Part shown: positions 7,959-18,187 of the stretch, piece after piece | Layout of the letters: each line of letters begins with the position of its first letter | Numbering within the stretch: position 1 is the stretch's first letter | NCBI RefSeq assembly: GCF_006716425.1 | Contig: NZ_VFOZ01000003.1 | Coordinates: 186,001-250,000 of the forward strand | Source: Actinoallomurus bryophytorum | GTDB taxonomy: Bacteria; Actinomycetota; Actinomycetes; Streptosporangiales; Streptosporangiaceae | Reading direction: 5' to 3' | DNA: 64,000 bases | Made by a program: the position numbers and the translations under genes | The notes under the pieces: generated by a model | What the model was told of the DNA's origin: nothing | What the model saw: only the letters and a program-made list of their open reading frames with translations | The model's database searches: none

Positions 7959-8828
7959 GTGCGCGTTTTCATCACCGGTGCCGGCGGTTACGTCGGCGGT
8001 GTCGTCGCCTCCCGTCTGGTCACCGCTGGACACTCGGTCACCGGGCTGGCCCGTACGGAGGAGAGCGAGCGCCGGGTTCGCCGGTCGGGAGCCGGGGCCC
8101 GGCGGGGCGGACTCGAGGACGCGCGGCTCCTGCGGGAGGCCGCCGAGGGGGCGGACGTGGTGGTGCACGCCGCCGTCGACTACACCGATCCCGCCTTCGC
8201 GGCGCAGGAGGAGACGGCTCTCGGCGCGCTGCTCGACGGTGGCGGAGGTAAGCCGCTGATCTACACCAGCAGCACGCTCGTGCTCTCGGACACCGGACCT
8301 GAACCGGTCTCGGAGGACCGGGACGCCGCTGCGGAGACGCTCCAGCCGTTCAAGCGCCGCGGCGAGCAACGGGTGCTGGAGGCCGGGGGCACGGTCGTGC
8401 GGCTGGGCCTCGTCTACGGGCGGAACGGCTCCATGTTGCCGACGGCGCTGCTGTCCTCCGCCCGGACGGACGCTGTCGCCCGTTACGTCGGCAGCGGTGA
8501 GACGCGCTGGTCGGCGGTCCACGTCGACGATGCCGCCGACCTGTTCGCACGTGCCGTGGAGGCGCCCGCGTCCGCCGGGACGCTGGTGCACGCCGTGGAG
8601 GCCGGCGCCGCCTCCTTCCGGGAGATCGCCGAGGCGATCGGGCGCAACGCGGGGGTTCCGGCCGCCGCGATGACGCGGGAGGAGGCCGCCGGCGTGTTCG
8701 GCCCGCTGGCCGGGCAGCTCACGCGCAATCTCTGGGTGGTGCCCACACGGGCCGCCGAGCTCTACGGCTGGCATCCCGCGAGCAAGGGCGTCCTCCACGA
8801 TCTGGAGCACGGCTCCTACCGCGCGTGA
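7959..8828 (+). CDS. NAD-dependent epimerase/dehydratase-family (extended SDR) protein
   Basis: A 289-residue atypical/extended SDR with the N-terminal nucleotide-binding motif FITGAGGYVGG (GxxGxxG). Characteristic later segments are GADVVVHAA and a VHVDDAADLF motif seen in nucleoside-sugar epimerase-like proteins. The usual Tyr-x3-Lys pair is not obvious: the sequence after TSST runs without YxxxK, so it may be an NmrA-like or catalytically altered member. The GTG at 7959 has GAAAGG upstream. It is divergent from and probably controlled by the LysR protein. A strong terminator follows. Confidence 0.88.
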   Translation: MRVFITGAGGYVGGVVASRLVTAGHSVTGLARTEESERRVRRSGAGARRGGLEDARLLREAAEGADVVVHAAVDYTDPAFAAQEETALGALLDGGGGKPLIYTSSTLVLSDTGPEPVSEDRDAAAETLQPFKRRGEQRVLEAGGTVVRLGLVYGRNGSMLPTALLSSARTDAVARYVGSGETRWSAVHVDDAADLFARAVEAPASAGTLVHAVEAGAASFREIAEAIGRNAGVPAAAMTREEAAGVFGPLAGQLTRNLWVVPTRAAELYGWHPASKGVLHDLEHGSYRA

Positions 8829-8832
8829 CGCC

Positions 8833-8865
8833 ACACGGGACCTGCCGCGCCGTGCGGCAGGTCCC
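8833..8865. terminator. Bidirectional terminator between epimerase and YCII genes
   Basis: Perfect 14-bp arms (ACGGGACCTGCCGC / GCGGCAGGTCCCGT) with a 5-base loop lie between two converging genes. Confidence 0.85.
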
Positions 8866-8866
8866 G

Positions 8867-9199
8867 TCACATCTCCTGGCCGGACAGGTCCATGATCGGG
8901 CGTACCTCCACCGCGCCGGAGCCGGCGCCGGGGAGGCGCGCCGCGATCTCGGTCGCGCGCTCGATGCTCTCGCAGTCGACCAGGACGTATCCGGCCAGCT
9001 GGTCCCCGGTGCCGCCGAACGGCCCGTCCGCGATCTCCGGAACACCCCCGCGGACGCGTACGGTCCGGGTGCCCACGGGGTCGGCGAGAGTCTCCCCGCC
9101 GATCAGCTCACCGGACTCGGTGAGCTCCTCGAGCAGGGCCTCGAGCCGCCCGGTCGTCTCCGCGTGTTCCCGGCCGTAGATCCCCACCAGGTACTTCAC
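8867..9199 (-). CDS. YCII-related (DGPF-domain) protein
   Basis: A 110-residue protein of the YCII/DGPF family, a dimeric ferredoxin-like fold often found beside ECF sigma factors or transporters. It begins VKYLVGIYG and has the signature DGPFGG in the middle, followed by the conserved helix SIERATEIAARLP and the C-terminal strand VEVRPIMD. The GTG at 9199 has GAGAGGAG upstream. Biochemical role of the family is poorly known. It lies downstream of the MFS gene at 9292 on the same strand, 92 bp away, and could be co-transcribed with it. Confidence 0.88.
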   Translation of the reverse strand: MKYLVGIYGREHAETTGRLEALLEELTESGELIGGETLADPVGTRTVRVRGGVPEIADGPFGGTGDQLAGYVLVDCESIERATEIAARLPGAGSGAVEVRPIMDLSGQEM

Positions 9200-9291
9200 G
9201 CTCGGCTCCTCTCGTTCGCGGTGCCCGGTGCGGGCGCCACGCGAAAGGGTCGGAGCCGGCGTCCCGGTCTCGACATCGCGGGCCGGTGGGG

Positions 9292-10758
9292 TCACCGCTC
9301 CTCGGTGGCGAGGGCCACGGCGCGGCGGCGGACGACGAAAGGCACCAGGGCCATGGCCAGGCCGCCGACGGCCACGAAGGTCGTGAAGACCAGGCCGGGC
9401 CGGTACTCGTCGAGTACGCCCGCCGCCGTGTGGGCGGGCGTGCCGCCGCTCGAGATGATCGCGGTCGTGATGGCCAGCACGAGCGCCGCGCCGACCTGAC
9501 CGGCGGTCTGCACGAGCCCGGCGGCCAGGCCCTGTTCGTCGTCGCCGACGCCCGCGGTCGCCTGGACGTTGATGGAGGGGAACCCCAGGGCGAAGCCGAC
9601 GCCGAGCAGGATCGCGGTCGGCAGGATCGCCACCACGTACACGGGATGGGTGTCGATCCGCAGGAACAGCACGTAGCCGGCCGACATCGCCGCCAGCCCC
9701 CCGACGATGAACCGGGAGGTGCCGAACCGGTCGATCATCGTGCCGGCGAACGGCGCGCTCAGGGCCACCAGGAGCCCGGTCGGCAGCAGCGCGAGGGCCA
9801 TCTTCAGCGGTGCCCATCCCAGCACGGACTGCAGGTAGAGCGTGACGATGAACTGGAACGCGGTGTAGGAGCCGAACAGCGCGACCATCGCGAGGTTGGC
9901 CCGTATGAGCGTGCCCTTGCGCAGGATGCCGAGCCGGATCAGCGGATGTGCCACGCGGCGCTCGACGTACACGAACGCGACCAGCAGGACGACCACCGCG
10001 GCGAACAGCGAGAGCGTCACCGGGCCGGTCCAGCCCCGTGCGGGAGCCGAGACGAGGCTGTAGACGAGCAGGAGCATGGCGGCCGTCGAGGTGAGCGCGC
10101 CGAGGATGTCGTGGCCGCCCTTGGCGGCCGGCAGGCCGCGGGGGAGCAGCACGTATCCGGCCACGAGCGCGATGAGCGCGACCGGCACGGGCATGAGGAA
10201 CGTCCACCGCCAGCCGATCCCGGTCATCAGGCCGCCGAAGATCAGGCCGGAGGAGTAGCCGCTGGCGCCGAAGACCGTGTAGATCGACAGTGCCTTGTTG
10301 CGCATCCGGCCCTCGGCGAAGGTCGTCGTGATGATCGACAGTCCGGTCGGTGCGGTGAAGGCCGCGCTGACGCCCTTGATGAAACGGGTGGCGATCAGCA
10401 GCGGCCCGGAGTCGACGAGGCCGCCGAGCAGGGACGCGACGGCGAACACCGCCAGGGCGATGAGGAAGACCCGGCGGCGGCCGAGGAGGTCGGCGGTGCG
10501 TCCGCCGAGGAGCAGCAGGCCGCCGTAGCCGAGGACGTAGCCGCTGACGATCCACTGGAGGCTGGACGTCGCCAGGTGGAGCTCGTCGCCGATCGACGGT
10601 AGCGCGACGCCGACCATCGACACGTCCAGTCCGTCGAGGAACAGCACGAGAGAGAGTACGGCGAGGATGCCCCACAGCCGTGCCGGCCAGCGCTGACGCT
10701 GCGGGACATCGGGATGGACAAGGACGGACTCAGGTGTTGCGGTCGTGGTCACCGGCAC
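9292..10758 (-). CDS. MFS transporter, DHA2 (EmrB/QacA-like) drug-efflux type
   Basis: A 488-residue membrane protein with about 14 hydrophobic segments, the length and pattern of 14-helix DHA2 drug/H+ antiporters. Motif A appears after helix 2 as GGRTADLLGRRRV, and the helix-1 region has FLDGLDVSMVGVALPSIG, matching motif D1. The GTG start lies within the divergent control region shared with marR. MarR-type palindromes upstream suggest that the neighbouring repressor controls it in response to a substrate drug. Confidence 0.93.
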   Translation of the reverse strand: MPVTTTATPESVLVHPDVPQRQRWPARLWGILAVLSLVLFLDGLDVSMVGVALPSIGDELHLATSSLQWIVSGYVLGYGGLLLLGGRTADLLGRRRVFLIALAVFAVASLLGGLVDSGPLLIATRFIKGVSAAFTAPTGLSIITTTFAEGRMRNKALSIYTVFGASGYSSGLIFGGLMTGIGWRWTFLMPVPVALIALVAGYVLLPRGLPAAKGGHDILGALTSTAAMLLLVYSLVSAPARGWTGPVTLSLFAAVVVLLVAFVYVERRVAHPLIRLGILRKGTLIRANLAMVALFGSYTAFQFIVTLYLQSVLGWAPLKMALALLPTGLLVALSAPFAGTMIDRFGTSRFIVGGLAAMSAGYVLFLRIDTHPVYVVAILPTAILLGVGFALGFPSINVQATAGVGDDEQGLAAGLVQTAGQVGAALVLAITTAIISSGGTPAHTAAGVLDEYRPGLVFTTFVAVGGLAMALVPFVVRRRAVALATEER

Positions 10759-10774
10759 GAAGTTACATGCACAT

Positions 10775-10800
10775 GCATTGAATGTCCAAGCATTAAATGC
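10775..10800. promoter_or_regulatory. Tandem MarR-type operators GCATTnAATGy
   Basis: Two copies, GCATTGAATGT (10775-10785) and GCATTAAATGC (10790-10800), lie 15 bp apart in the space between the divergent MFS and MarR genes. The second is a perfect palindrome around one central base, and this AT-rich stretch stands out from the surroundings. Placement and form suit MarR dimers binding side by side and repressing both genes. Confidence 0.65.
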
Positions 10801-10837
10801 GCTTGCAACTAATGTGAGGGCATGCTATGGTCCGCGC

Positions 10838-11227
10838 ATGACCGAAGCCGGTGAGGACGCCGTCGTGCGGCGCTGGCGCGAGCTGCTCGCCTCCTACAGC
10901 AACGTCTCGTGTGCCCTGGACCGCGCACTGCAGGACGCGCACGGCATCGGCATGAGCGAGTTCGAGGCGCTCGACCGCCTCGTCGACGCGACCTGTGAGC
11001 AGCGGCGGATGCATGATCTCGCCGGCGACATGTACCTCAGCCAGAGTGCCCTGTCGCGCACGGTGGCCCGGCTCGAGCGGGGCGGCCTCGTCGCGCGCAG
11101 CATGTGCGACGACGACCGCCGGGCGATCTTCGTGACGCTCACCGACGCGGGCCGCGAGCGTCACGAGCAGGCGCGCCGCACGCAACGTGCGGTGCTGGCC
11201 GAGCATCTCGCGGCGGAGACGGTCTGA
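10838..11227 (+). CDS. MarR-family transcriptional regulator
   Basis: A 129-residue MarR protein, slightly short for the family. The winged helix domain includes MHDLAGDMYLSQSALSRTVARLERGGLVAR and the wing DDRRAIFVTLTDAG. The start ATG at 10838 begins MTEAGEDAV; upstream reading would cross the operator. It is divergent from the MFS transporter and presumably represses it and itself through the tandem palindromes at 10775-10800. Confidence 0.92.
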   Translation: MTEAGEDAVVRRWRELLASYSNVSCALDRALQDAHGIGMSEFEALDRLVDATCEQRRMHDLAGDMYLSQSALSRTVARLERGGLVARSMCDDDRRAIFVTLTDAGRERHEQARRTQRAVLAEHLAAETV

Positions 11228-11450
11228 CTCCGCGACACCGCACCGCCGCTTTTCCGCATGCCCGTCCCGGCCGCCGTTCGCGGCCGGGAACACCCCGCCT
11301 GTTGCCGGCCTGTGTCTCGGCCGCCGTGAAGATCCGCAGGTCAGGGTAGTAGTGAGCGGCTTGTAGCACAGCGGTAACAAGCGGGACCCAGGCCCGAAAC
11401 GCCCCGTCGTAAAGATCGTGGTCAAGTCGTCGTCGGGGAGAGGTGAACAG

Positions 11451-11666
11451 ATGACCGGCCGTGTCGTCATGGAGGCGTGCGGATCCGCTGCCGGCTTCGC
11501 CGGTGTGGCCCGAGGCAACCTTACTTTGTCAAGGCGCCCGGCTCGTACGGTCCTGATCGAACCCCGCACCACCTCCTTCATCGACGGCCTTGGCCCTCCA
11601 CGCGACGCCACGGCGCCTGTGACCGGCGCGCCGGTGCGAAAACGCGTGGAGGTGGCCGAGCAGTGA
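11451..11666 (+). CDS. Small ORF overlapping the start of the HemD-wHTH gene
   Basis: A 71-codon frame starting ATG at 11451 with a strong ribosome site (GGGGAGAGGTG) 6-7 bases ahead. Its TGA overlaps the GTG of the next gene (GTGA, 11663-11666), the layout of translational coupling. I recognise no family; the product begins MTGRVVMEACGSAAG and has no membrane segment. It may be a genuine small protein or a leader peptide controlling the downstream regulator. A CTTACTTTGTCAAGGCG stretch inside it (11519-11535) resembles the left end of the repeat at 22021 and 29399. Confidence 0.4.
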   Translation: MTGRVVMEACGSAAGFAGVARGNLTLSRRPARTVLIEPRTTSFIDGLGPPRDATAPVTGAPVRKRVEVAEQ

Positions 11667-12847
11667 ACGACGAGCCGCTGGCCGGGTTCACGGTCGGGGT
11701 CACGGCCGCCCGCCGTCGCGAGGAGCTGTCGGCGCTGCTGGAACGCAAGGGCGCCCGCGTCGTGTACGCCCCGGCGATCCGCCTGGTGCCGCTCGCCGAC
11801 GACGTCGAGCTGCTCGACGCGACACGCGAGCTGCTGTCCCGGCCCGTCGACGACGTGATCATCACGGCGGGTGTCGGGTTCCGCGCCTGGCTGGAGACGG
11901 TCGAGGGCTGGGGTCTGCACGAGCGACTGGTCAAGCTGCTGGGCGATGCCCGGATCCTGACCCGCGGACCGCGGGCCCGGGGAGCCGTGCGTGCCGCGGG
12001 GATGGCCGAGGCATGGTCGCCGGCATCGGAGAGCTGGGAGGAGATCCTGCGGCACCTGCTGGAGGAGGACCTCACCGGGCGCCGGATCGCCATCCAGCTG
12101 TACGGCGAGCCGACGCCGCACCTGACGAATACCCTGCGGCGCGCCGGCGCCGAGGTGGTGGAGATCCCCGTCTACCGCTGGGCGCGTACCGACGATCCGA
12201 CGCCGCTGCGCCGCCTCCTCGGGCAGGCGGTGGCCGGCACCGTGGACGCGATCACGTTCACCAGTGCCCCTGCGGTGGCCGCGATGATGGCGGTCGCGGC
12301 GGAGGACAACCTGGAAGCGATGCTGCTGGACGCACTGCGCACCCATGTCGTGGCCGCCTGCGTGGGGCCGGTGACCGCCGCGCCGCTGCAGGAGAGGGGA
12401 GTGGTGCCGATCAGCCCGGAGCGCGCGCGGCTGAGCGCGCTCGTACGTGCTCTGGCGGTGGAGCTGCCGGCCCGTCGCGCGAGCCGCGTCGCCGTGCACG
12501 GCCATGCCCTGGAGCTTCGCGGGCACGCCGTGGTCCTCGACGGGCAGCTGAAGCCGATCGCCCCCGCGCCGATGGCGATCCTGCGGGCGCTCGCCCGCCG
12601 TCCCGGGCATGTGGTCTCTCGCGCCGAGCTGACCAGCGTGCTCCCCAGCCGCGGTCTACCCGGCGGCCCGCCGAGCCGGCAGCGGCCGGACGAGCACGCG
12701 GTGGAGATGGCGGTGGCGCGGCTGCGCCGTGGCCTGGGCCGGGGCGGTCTCGTGGAGACCGTGGTCAAGCGCGGCTACCGGCTGGCGTGTGATCCACTGT
12801 TCACCGAGAGCCTCCCGGACCGGCCGCCGCTGGCCGAGCCCCTCTGA
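11663..12847 (+). CDS. Uroporphyrinogen-III synthase domain fused to winged-helix DNA-binding domain
   Basis: A 394-residue two-domain protein. Residues ~5-255 match the HemD fold (LAGFTVGVTAARRREELSALLERKGA at the N-terminus; DAITFTSAPAV and VVAACVGPVTA later). Residues ~285-385 are an OmpR/PhoB-type winged helix (ILRALARRPGHVVSRAELTSV; VEMAVARLRRGL; VKRGYRL). Such fusions, exemplified by mycobacterial Rv0260c, are known in actinobacteria, often near nitrate/nitrite genes, and may use the HemD part as a sensor instead of an enzyme. No haem genes adjoin. The GTG start overlaps the stop of the small ORF upstream. Confidence 0.88.
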   Translation: MNDEPLAGFTVGVTAARRREELSALLERKGARVVYAPAIRLVPLADDVELLDATRELLSRPVDDVIITAGVGFRAWLETVEGWGLHERLVKLLGDARILTRGPRARGAVRAAGMAEAWSPASESWEEILRHLLEEDLTGRRIAIQLYGEPTPHLTNTLRRAGAEVVEIPVYRWARTDDPTPLRRLLGQAVAGTVDAITFTSAPAVAAMMAVAAEDNLEAMLLDALRTHVVAACVGPVTAAPLQERGVVPISPERARLSALVRALAVELPARRASRVAVHGHALELRGHAVVLDGQLKPIAPAPMAILRALARRPGHVVSRAELTSVLPSRGLPGGPPSRQRPDEHAVEMAVARLRRGLGRGGLVETVVKRGYRLACDPLFTESLPDRPPLAEPL

Positions 12848-12880
12848 CCGGGGCGGTGGCGCGGGAAGAAGGGACGGACA

Positions 12881-12917
12881 GGCCGCGACCCTCGTCCGCA
12901 GGGGGATGGTCGCGGCC
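12881..12917. terminator. Candidate terminator hairpin
   Basis: GGCCGCGACC (12881-12890) and GGTCGCGGCC (12908-12917) are exact complements around a 17-base loop, between the converging HemD-wHTH and AraC genes. Confidence 0.5.
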
Positions 12918-12925
12918 GGCTACGG

Positions 12926-13375
12926 CTACTCCGGCGGCGGGTTCGTGGCCGGTGCCCGCCGGTTCCTGACCGGCCGGGTCACCTGTTTCGCGACGCAGGA
13001 CGGGATCCCCGCGGTCGCGCGCGCCGCGTCGTCACGGTAGGTGCTGGGCGGCATGCCGACCAGTTCGGTGAAGCGGGTGCTGAAGGTGCCGAGTGACGAG
13101 CAGCCGACCGCGAAACAGACCTCGGTGACGCTGAGGTCGCCCCGGCGCAGCAGCGCCATCGCACGCTCGATCCGCCGCGTCATCAGATAGGAGTACGGCG
13201 ACTCGCCGTAGGCGAGCCGGAACCGGCGGCTGAGGTGCCCGGCCGACATGTGCGCGCCACGGGCGAGCGCCTCGACGTCCAGCGGTCGCGCGTACTCCCG
13301 GTCGATCCGGTCGCGGACGCGGCGCAACCGCGCGAGGTCGCTCAGGTGCTGCGCCGTGGCGGGTGTACTGGTCAC
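12926..13375 (-). CDS. AraC-family helix-turn-helix regulator (stand-alone DNA-binding domain)
   Basis: A 149-residue protein consisting almost only of an AraC DNA-binding domain. The first helix-turn-helix is LDVEALARGAHMSAGHLSRRF, the second LSVTEVCFAVGCSSLGTFSTRFTELVGMPPSTYR. There is no N-terminal sensor domain, and a short basic Pro-rich tail ends the protein. GTG start at 13375. In many actinobacteria this short AraC type sits with a VOC protein gene; here a VOC gene lies 2.6 kb upstream on the same strand with the UvrA-like gene between. Confidence 0.9.
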   Translation of the reverse strand: MTSTPATAQHLSDLARLRRVRDRIDREYARPLDVEALARGAHMSAGHLSRRFRLAYGESPYSYLMTRRIERAMALLRRGDLSVTEVCFAVGCSSLGTFSTRFTELVGMPPSTYRDDAARATAGIPSCVAKQVTRPVRNRRAPATNPPPE

Positions 13376-13436
13376 CTGCGAAATCGTGCCATGACCTGCC
13401 GGCGTTGCCTACCGCTGCCGGGCCGTCCCCATCTCA

Positions 13437-15827
<2,391 letters not shown>

Positions 15828-15934
15828 CGTGTCTCCATCTGTGGGGCGGGGCCGCCTGGCTCGATCTGACCAGCCAGAGTACGTCCGGTTCTGCGGCGGT
15901 ACGGCATGACCGGCGCACATGGGCCGAAACCGGT

Positions 15935-15965
15935 GGCCCCGCTCCCGCGCCGCGGGAGCGGGGCC
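15935..15965 (-). terminator. Terminator after the VOC gene
   Basis: Perfect 14-bp arms (GGCCCCGCTCCCGC / GCGGGAGCGGGGCC) around a 3-base loop lie just 3' of the VOC gene stop at 15971 and before the UvrA-like gene on the same strand. Confidence 0.8.
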
Positions 15966-15970
15966 TTCGC

Positions 15971-16327
15971 TCACCCGTCCTGGAGCAGTCCGAGCACGTT
16001 GCCGTCGGGGTCGGTGACGGTGGCCACCAGGCGGCCGCCACCGACATCGCGCGCGGGCTCCTTCAGGGTGGCACCCGCGGCGATCACCTCGGCCAGCTTC
16101 GCCTCGATGTCCGGCACGTGCCAGTAGGCCACCGGTGAGGTGACGTCCTGCGGCCCGCGGCCCGGGACCAGCCCGATGTGCTGGCCCTCGGCCTCGAAGC
16201 CGACGTAATAGGACTCGTCGGCCTGCGGCGGCACGCCGAGCAGGGCGGCGTACACCGCCTTGGCCTTCGCCAGGTCGGAGACGGGATGCAGCACGGTCTT
16301 GATTCCCTGGGTGGAAGATCCGGTCAT
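15971..16327 (-). CDS. VOC-superfamily (glyoxalase-like) protein
   Basis: A 118-residue single-domain VOC protein. KTVLHPVSDLAKAKAVYAALLG opens the first beta-alpha-beta module, and LVATVTDPDGNVLGLLQ closes the second, the standard end of this fold. ATG at 16327 is chosen over the GTG at 16333 because AGGAG lies five bases before it. The substrate is unknown. A strong terminator follows directly. The short AraC regulator at 12926 is the type often paired with such genes. Confidence 0.9.
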   Translation of the reverse strand: MTGSSTQGIKTVLHPVSDLAKAKAVYAALLGVPPQADESYYVGFEAEGQHIGLVPGRGPQDVTSPVAYWHVPDIEAKLAEVIAAGATLKEPARDVGGGRLVATVTDPDGNVLGLLQDG

Positions 16328-16504
16328 GGTCACTCCTGAAGTCGTGGGTCCGGGGGGAACCGTCCGGTTCGAGCGCGGACGAAAAGTTCCACGGCGACCA
16401 CGCTAGCTGCGGCTTCGTGACCGGCGCTTCTCGATTCCTGACCGGTCAGGCCGCCCGCTCCGCCACGCACGACCCCGTACGTCGCGGCCGCCGGATACTC
16501 CCGG

Positions 16505-16981
16505 TCATCCGGACCGGCCGGGCCGGTAGCCGCCGCCGGGCTGCCGGGTGATGACGCCCAGGCGGTTGGCGGTGTTGATGAGGGCGATGAGTGACACCAG
16601 GGCGAAGAGCTGCTCCTCGTCGTAGTGCTCGGCGGCGACCGCCCAGGCCTCGTCCGTGACACCACCGGCGGCGTCGGCGATGCGGGTGCCCTGCTCGGTC
16701 AGCTCCAGGGCGGCGCGCTCGGCGCCGGTGAAGACCGTGGACTCCCGCCAGGCCGCGACCAGGTTGACGCGCACCGCGGTCTCCCCGGCGTGCGCGGCGT
16801 CTTTGGTGTGGAGGTCGGTGCAGAAGCCGCAGCCGTTGATCTGGCTCGCGCGGAGCACCACCAGGTGCCGGGTCGCGGCCGGCAGTGTCGAGTCCGCGAT
16901 GACCACCTTGCTCGCCGAGGCGAGGTGCCGCATGAACTTCGCGGTGACGGGGCTGCCGGACAGGTCCAGTCGAGCATTCAT
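16505..16981 (-). CDS. Carboxymuconolactone decarboxylase-family (AhpD-like) protein
   Basis: A 158-residue all-helical CMD-domain protein. The AhpD-type active-site motif C-G-F-C-x3-H (Cys51, Cys54, His58) suggests thiol-based peroxide or disulfide chemistry. AAGGAG lies six bases before the ATG at 16981. It is divergent from the ECF sigma gene at 17195: this CMD-sigma pairing defines ECF41 loci, where the sigma factor transcribes the partner gene. A matching promoter, TGTCACG-N16-CATC, lies 37-63 bases upstream of its start on its strand. Confidence 0.93.
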   Translation of the reverse strand: MNARLDLSGSPVTAKFMRHLASASKVVIADSTLPAATRHLVVLRASQINGCGFCTDLHTKDAAHAGETAVRVNLVAAWRESTVFTGAERAALELTEQGTRIADAAGGVTDEAWAVAAEHYDEEQLFALVSLIALINTANRLGVITRQPGGGYRPGRSG

Positions 16982-17017
16982 TGCGCACTCCTTGCTGGGG
17001 AAACCGGTCGAACACCA

Positions 17018-17044
17018 GATGCCGGCGGCCCGGCCCTCGTGACA
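17018..17044 (-). promoter_or_regulatory. ECF41-type promoter for the CMD gene
   Basis: On the minus strand TGTCACG (17044-17038), 16 bases, then CATC (17021-17018). The described ECF41 consensus is TGTCACA-N16-CGTC, so the spacer is exact with one mismatch in each box. The start point would fall about 30 bases ahead of the CMD start codon. Confidence 0.65.
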
Positions 17045-17124
17045 CCGCGCCCACGTGACGTGCGCCATAGCCGGCCGGCGTCCGGTGTCGATCGTTCTCC
17101 GATTCCTTCTCTTCGCGGCGGTGG

Positions 17125-17151
17125 TGTCACAGAACGGCGGGACCTGGTGTC
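17125..17151 (+). promoter_or_regulatory. ECF41-type promoter for the sigma gene (autoregulation)
   Basis: TGTCACA (17125-17131), exactly 16 bases, then TGTC (17148-17151), against ECF41 consensus TGTCACA-N16-CGTC. It faces the sigma gene, so both divergent genes have matching promoters and the sigma factor should activate itself. Confidence 0.65.
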
Positions 17152-17194
17152 TTATGCACGTGAGTCGAGAGCGCAGAGAGGTCGTGATGGGGGC

Positions 17195-18103
17195 ATGAGC
17201 GAGCCCATGAGCGAGGACGGCCGCCCGGATCCCGCCACGGAGGCGTTCGTCGCCTACCGCAACCTGCTGTTCACCATCGCCTACGAGATGCTCGGCTCTG
17301 CCGCGGACGCCGAGGACGTCCTGCAGGAGACCTGGCTTCGGTGGGCGGGCGTCGATCTCGGCGCGGTGCGGGACCGGCGCGCGTACCTGGTCCGGATCAC
17401 GACCCGGCAGGCGCTCACCCGGCTGCGTACGCTCGGCCGGCGCAGGGAGTCCTACGTCGGGCCCTGGCTCCCCGAGCCGCTGCTGACCGCGCCCGACGTG
17501 GCCGAGGACGTCGAGCTGGCCGACAGCGTCTCGATGGCGATGTTGCTGGTGCTGGAGACGCTCACGCCGACCGAACGGGCGGTGTTCGTGCTGCGCGAGG
17601 TGTTCGACCTGAAGTACTACGAGATCGCGGAGGCCGTCGGCAAGAGCCCGGCCGCGGTCCGCCAGATCGCCCACCGGGCGCGGGCACACGTGGCCGCGCG
17701 CCGACCGCGGGGGACCGTCTCGCCGGCCGAGATGCGAGGTGCGCTCCAGGCGTTCCAGCGGGCGGTCGAGACGGGTGACCTGCAGAGCCTGCTCGACATC
17801 CTCGCACCGGACGTCGTCGCCCTGACCGACGGCGGCGGGGTCAAGCGGGCCCGGCTGCGGCCCATCGTGGGCGCCGCCAAGGTGGCCCGCGTCTTCACCG
17901 CCGGCGCGGTGAAGGCCGGCGCCGGGATGTCGTTCGAGCCGGCGCAGGTCAACGGCGGTCCGGCCCTGGTCGTACGGCTCGACGGGGAGATCGACGGCGT
18001 CGTGGCGATGCGGGTCGAGGGCGGCCTGGTCACCGGGCTCTACCTGGTGCGCAATCCCGAGAAGCTGTCGCGTGTGGAGCGTGAGACGGCCGTGAGCCGC
18101 TGA
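17195..18103 (+). CDS. ECF41-family RNA polymerase sigma factor (SigJ-like)
   Basis: A 302-residue extracytoplasmic-function sigma factor. Region 2 covers roughly residues 15-85 (YEMLGSAADAEDVLQETWLRW) and region 4 residues 115-165 (LTPTERAVFVLREVFDLKYYEIAEAVG). The C-terminal extension of about 110 residues is SnoaL-like. The ECF41 hallmarks WLPEP (linker), DGGG and NPEKL are all present; in this group the extension replaces an anti-sigma factor. It is divergent from its CMD partner. ATG at 17195 is chosen, with a second in-frame ATG four codons later. Confidence 0.95.
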   Translation: MSEPMSEDGRPDPATEAFVAYRNLLFTIAYEMLGSAADAEDVLQETWLRWAGVDLGAVRDRRAYLVRITTRQALTRLRTLGRRRESYVGPWLPEPLLTAPDVAEDVELADSVSMAMLLVLETLTPTERAVFVLREVFDLKYYEIAEAVGKSPAAVRQIAHRARAHVAARRPRGTVSPAEMRGALQAFQRAVETGDLQSLLDILAPDVVALTDGGGVKRARLRPIVGAAKVARVFTAGAVKAGAGMSFEPAQVNGGPALVVRLDGEIDGVVAMRVEGGLVTGLYLVRNPEKLSRVERETAVSR

Positions 18104-18139
18104 GCCCCCTGAGGCGTCAAGACGGGCCGTCGGCCGCAT

Positions 18140-18179
18140 ACGAAAGAGGGCCCCGCCGTACGGCGGGGCCCTCTTTCGT
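18140..18179. terminator. Strong bidirectional terminator between ECF41 and hrdB genes
   Basis: Perfect 19-bp arms flank a TA loop (ACGAAAGAGGGCCCCGCCG and its complement), with T-rich outer ends (CTTTCGTT) on both strands. It separates the converging sigma genes. Confidence 0.92.
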
Positions 18180-18187
18180 TCGGTCGA

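Noticed and set aside
9286-10602. 438-codon plus-strand frame antisense to the DHA2 MFS gene
   Set aside because: Low-complexity Arg/Gly/Glu/Gln-rich translation typical of a mirror frame; the minus-strand gene has clear family motifs.
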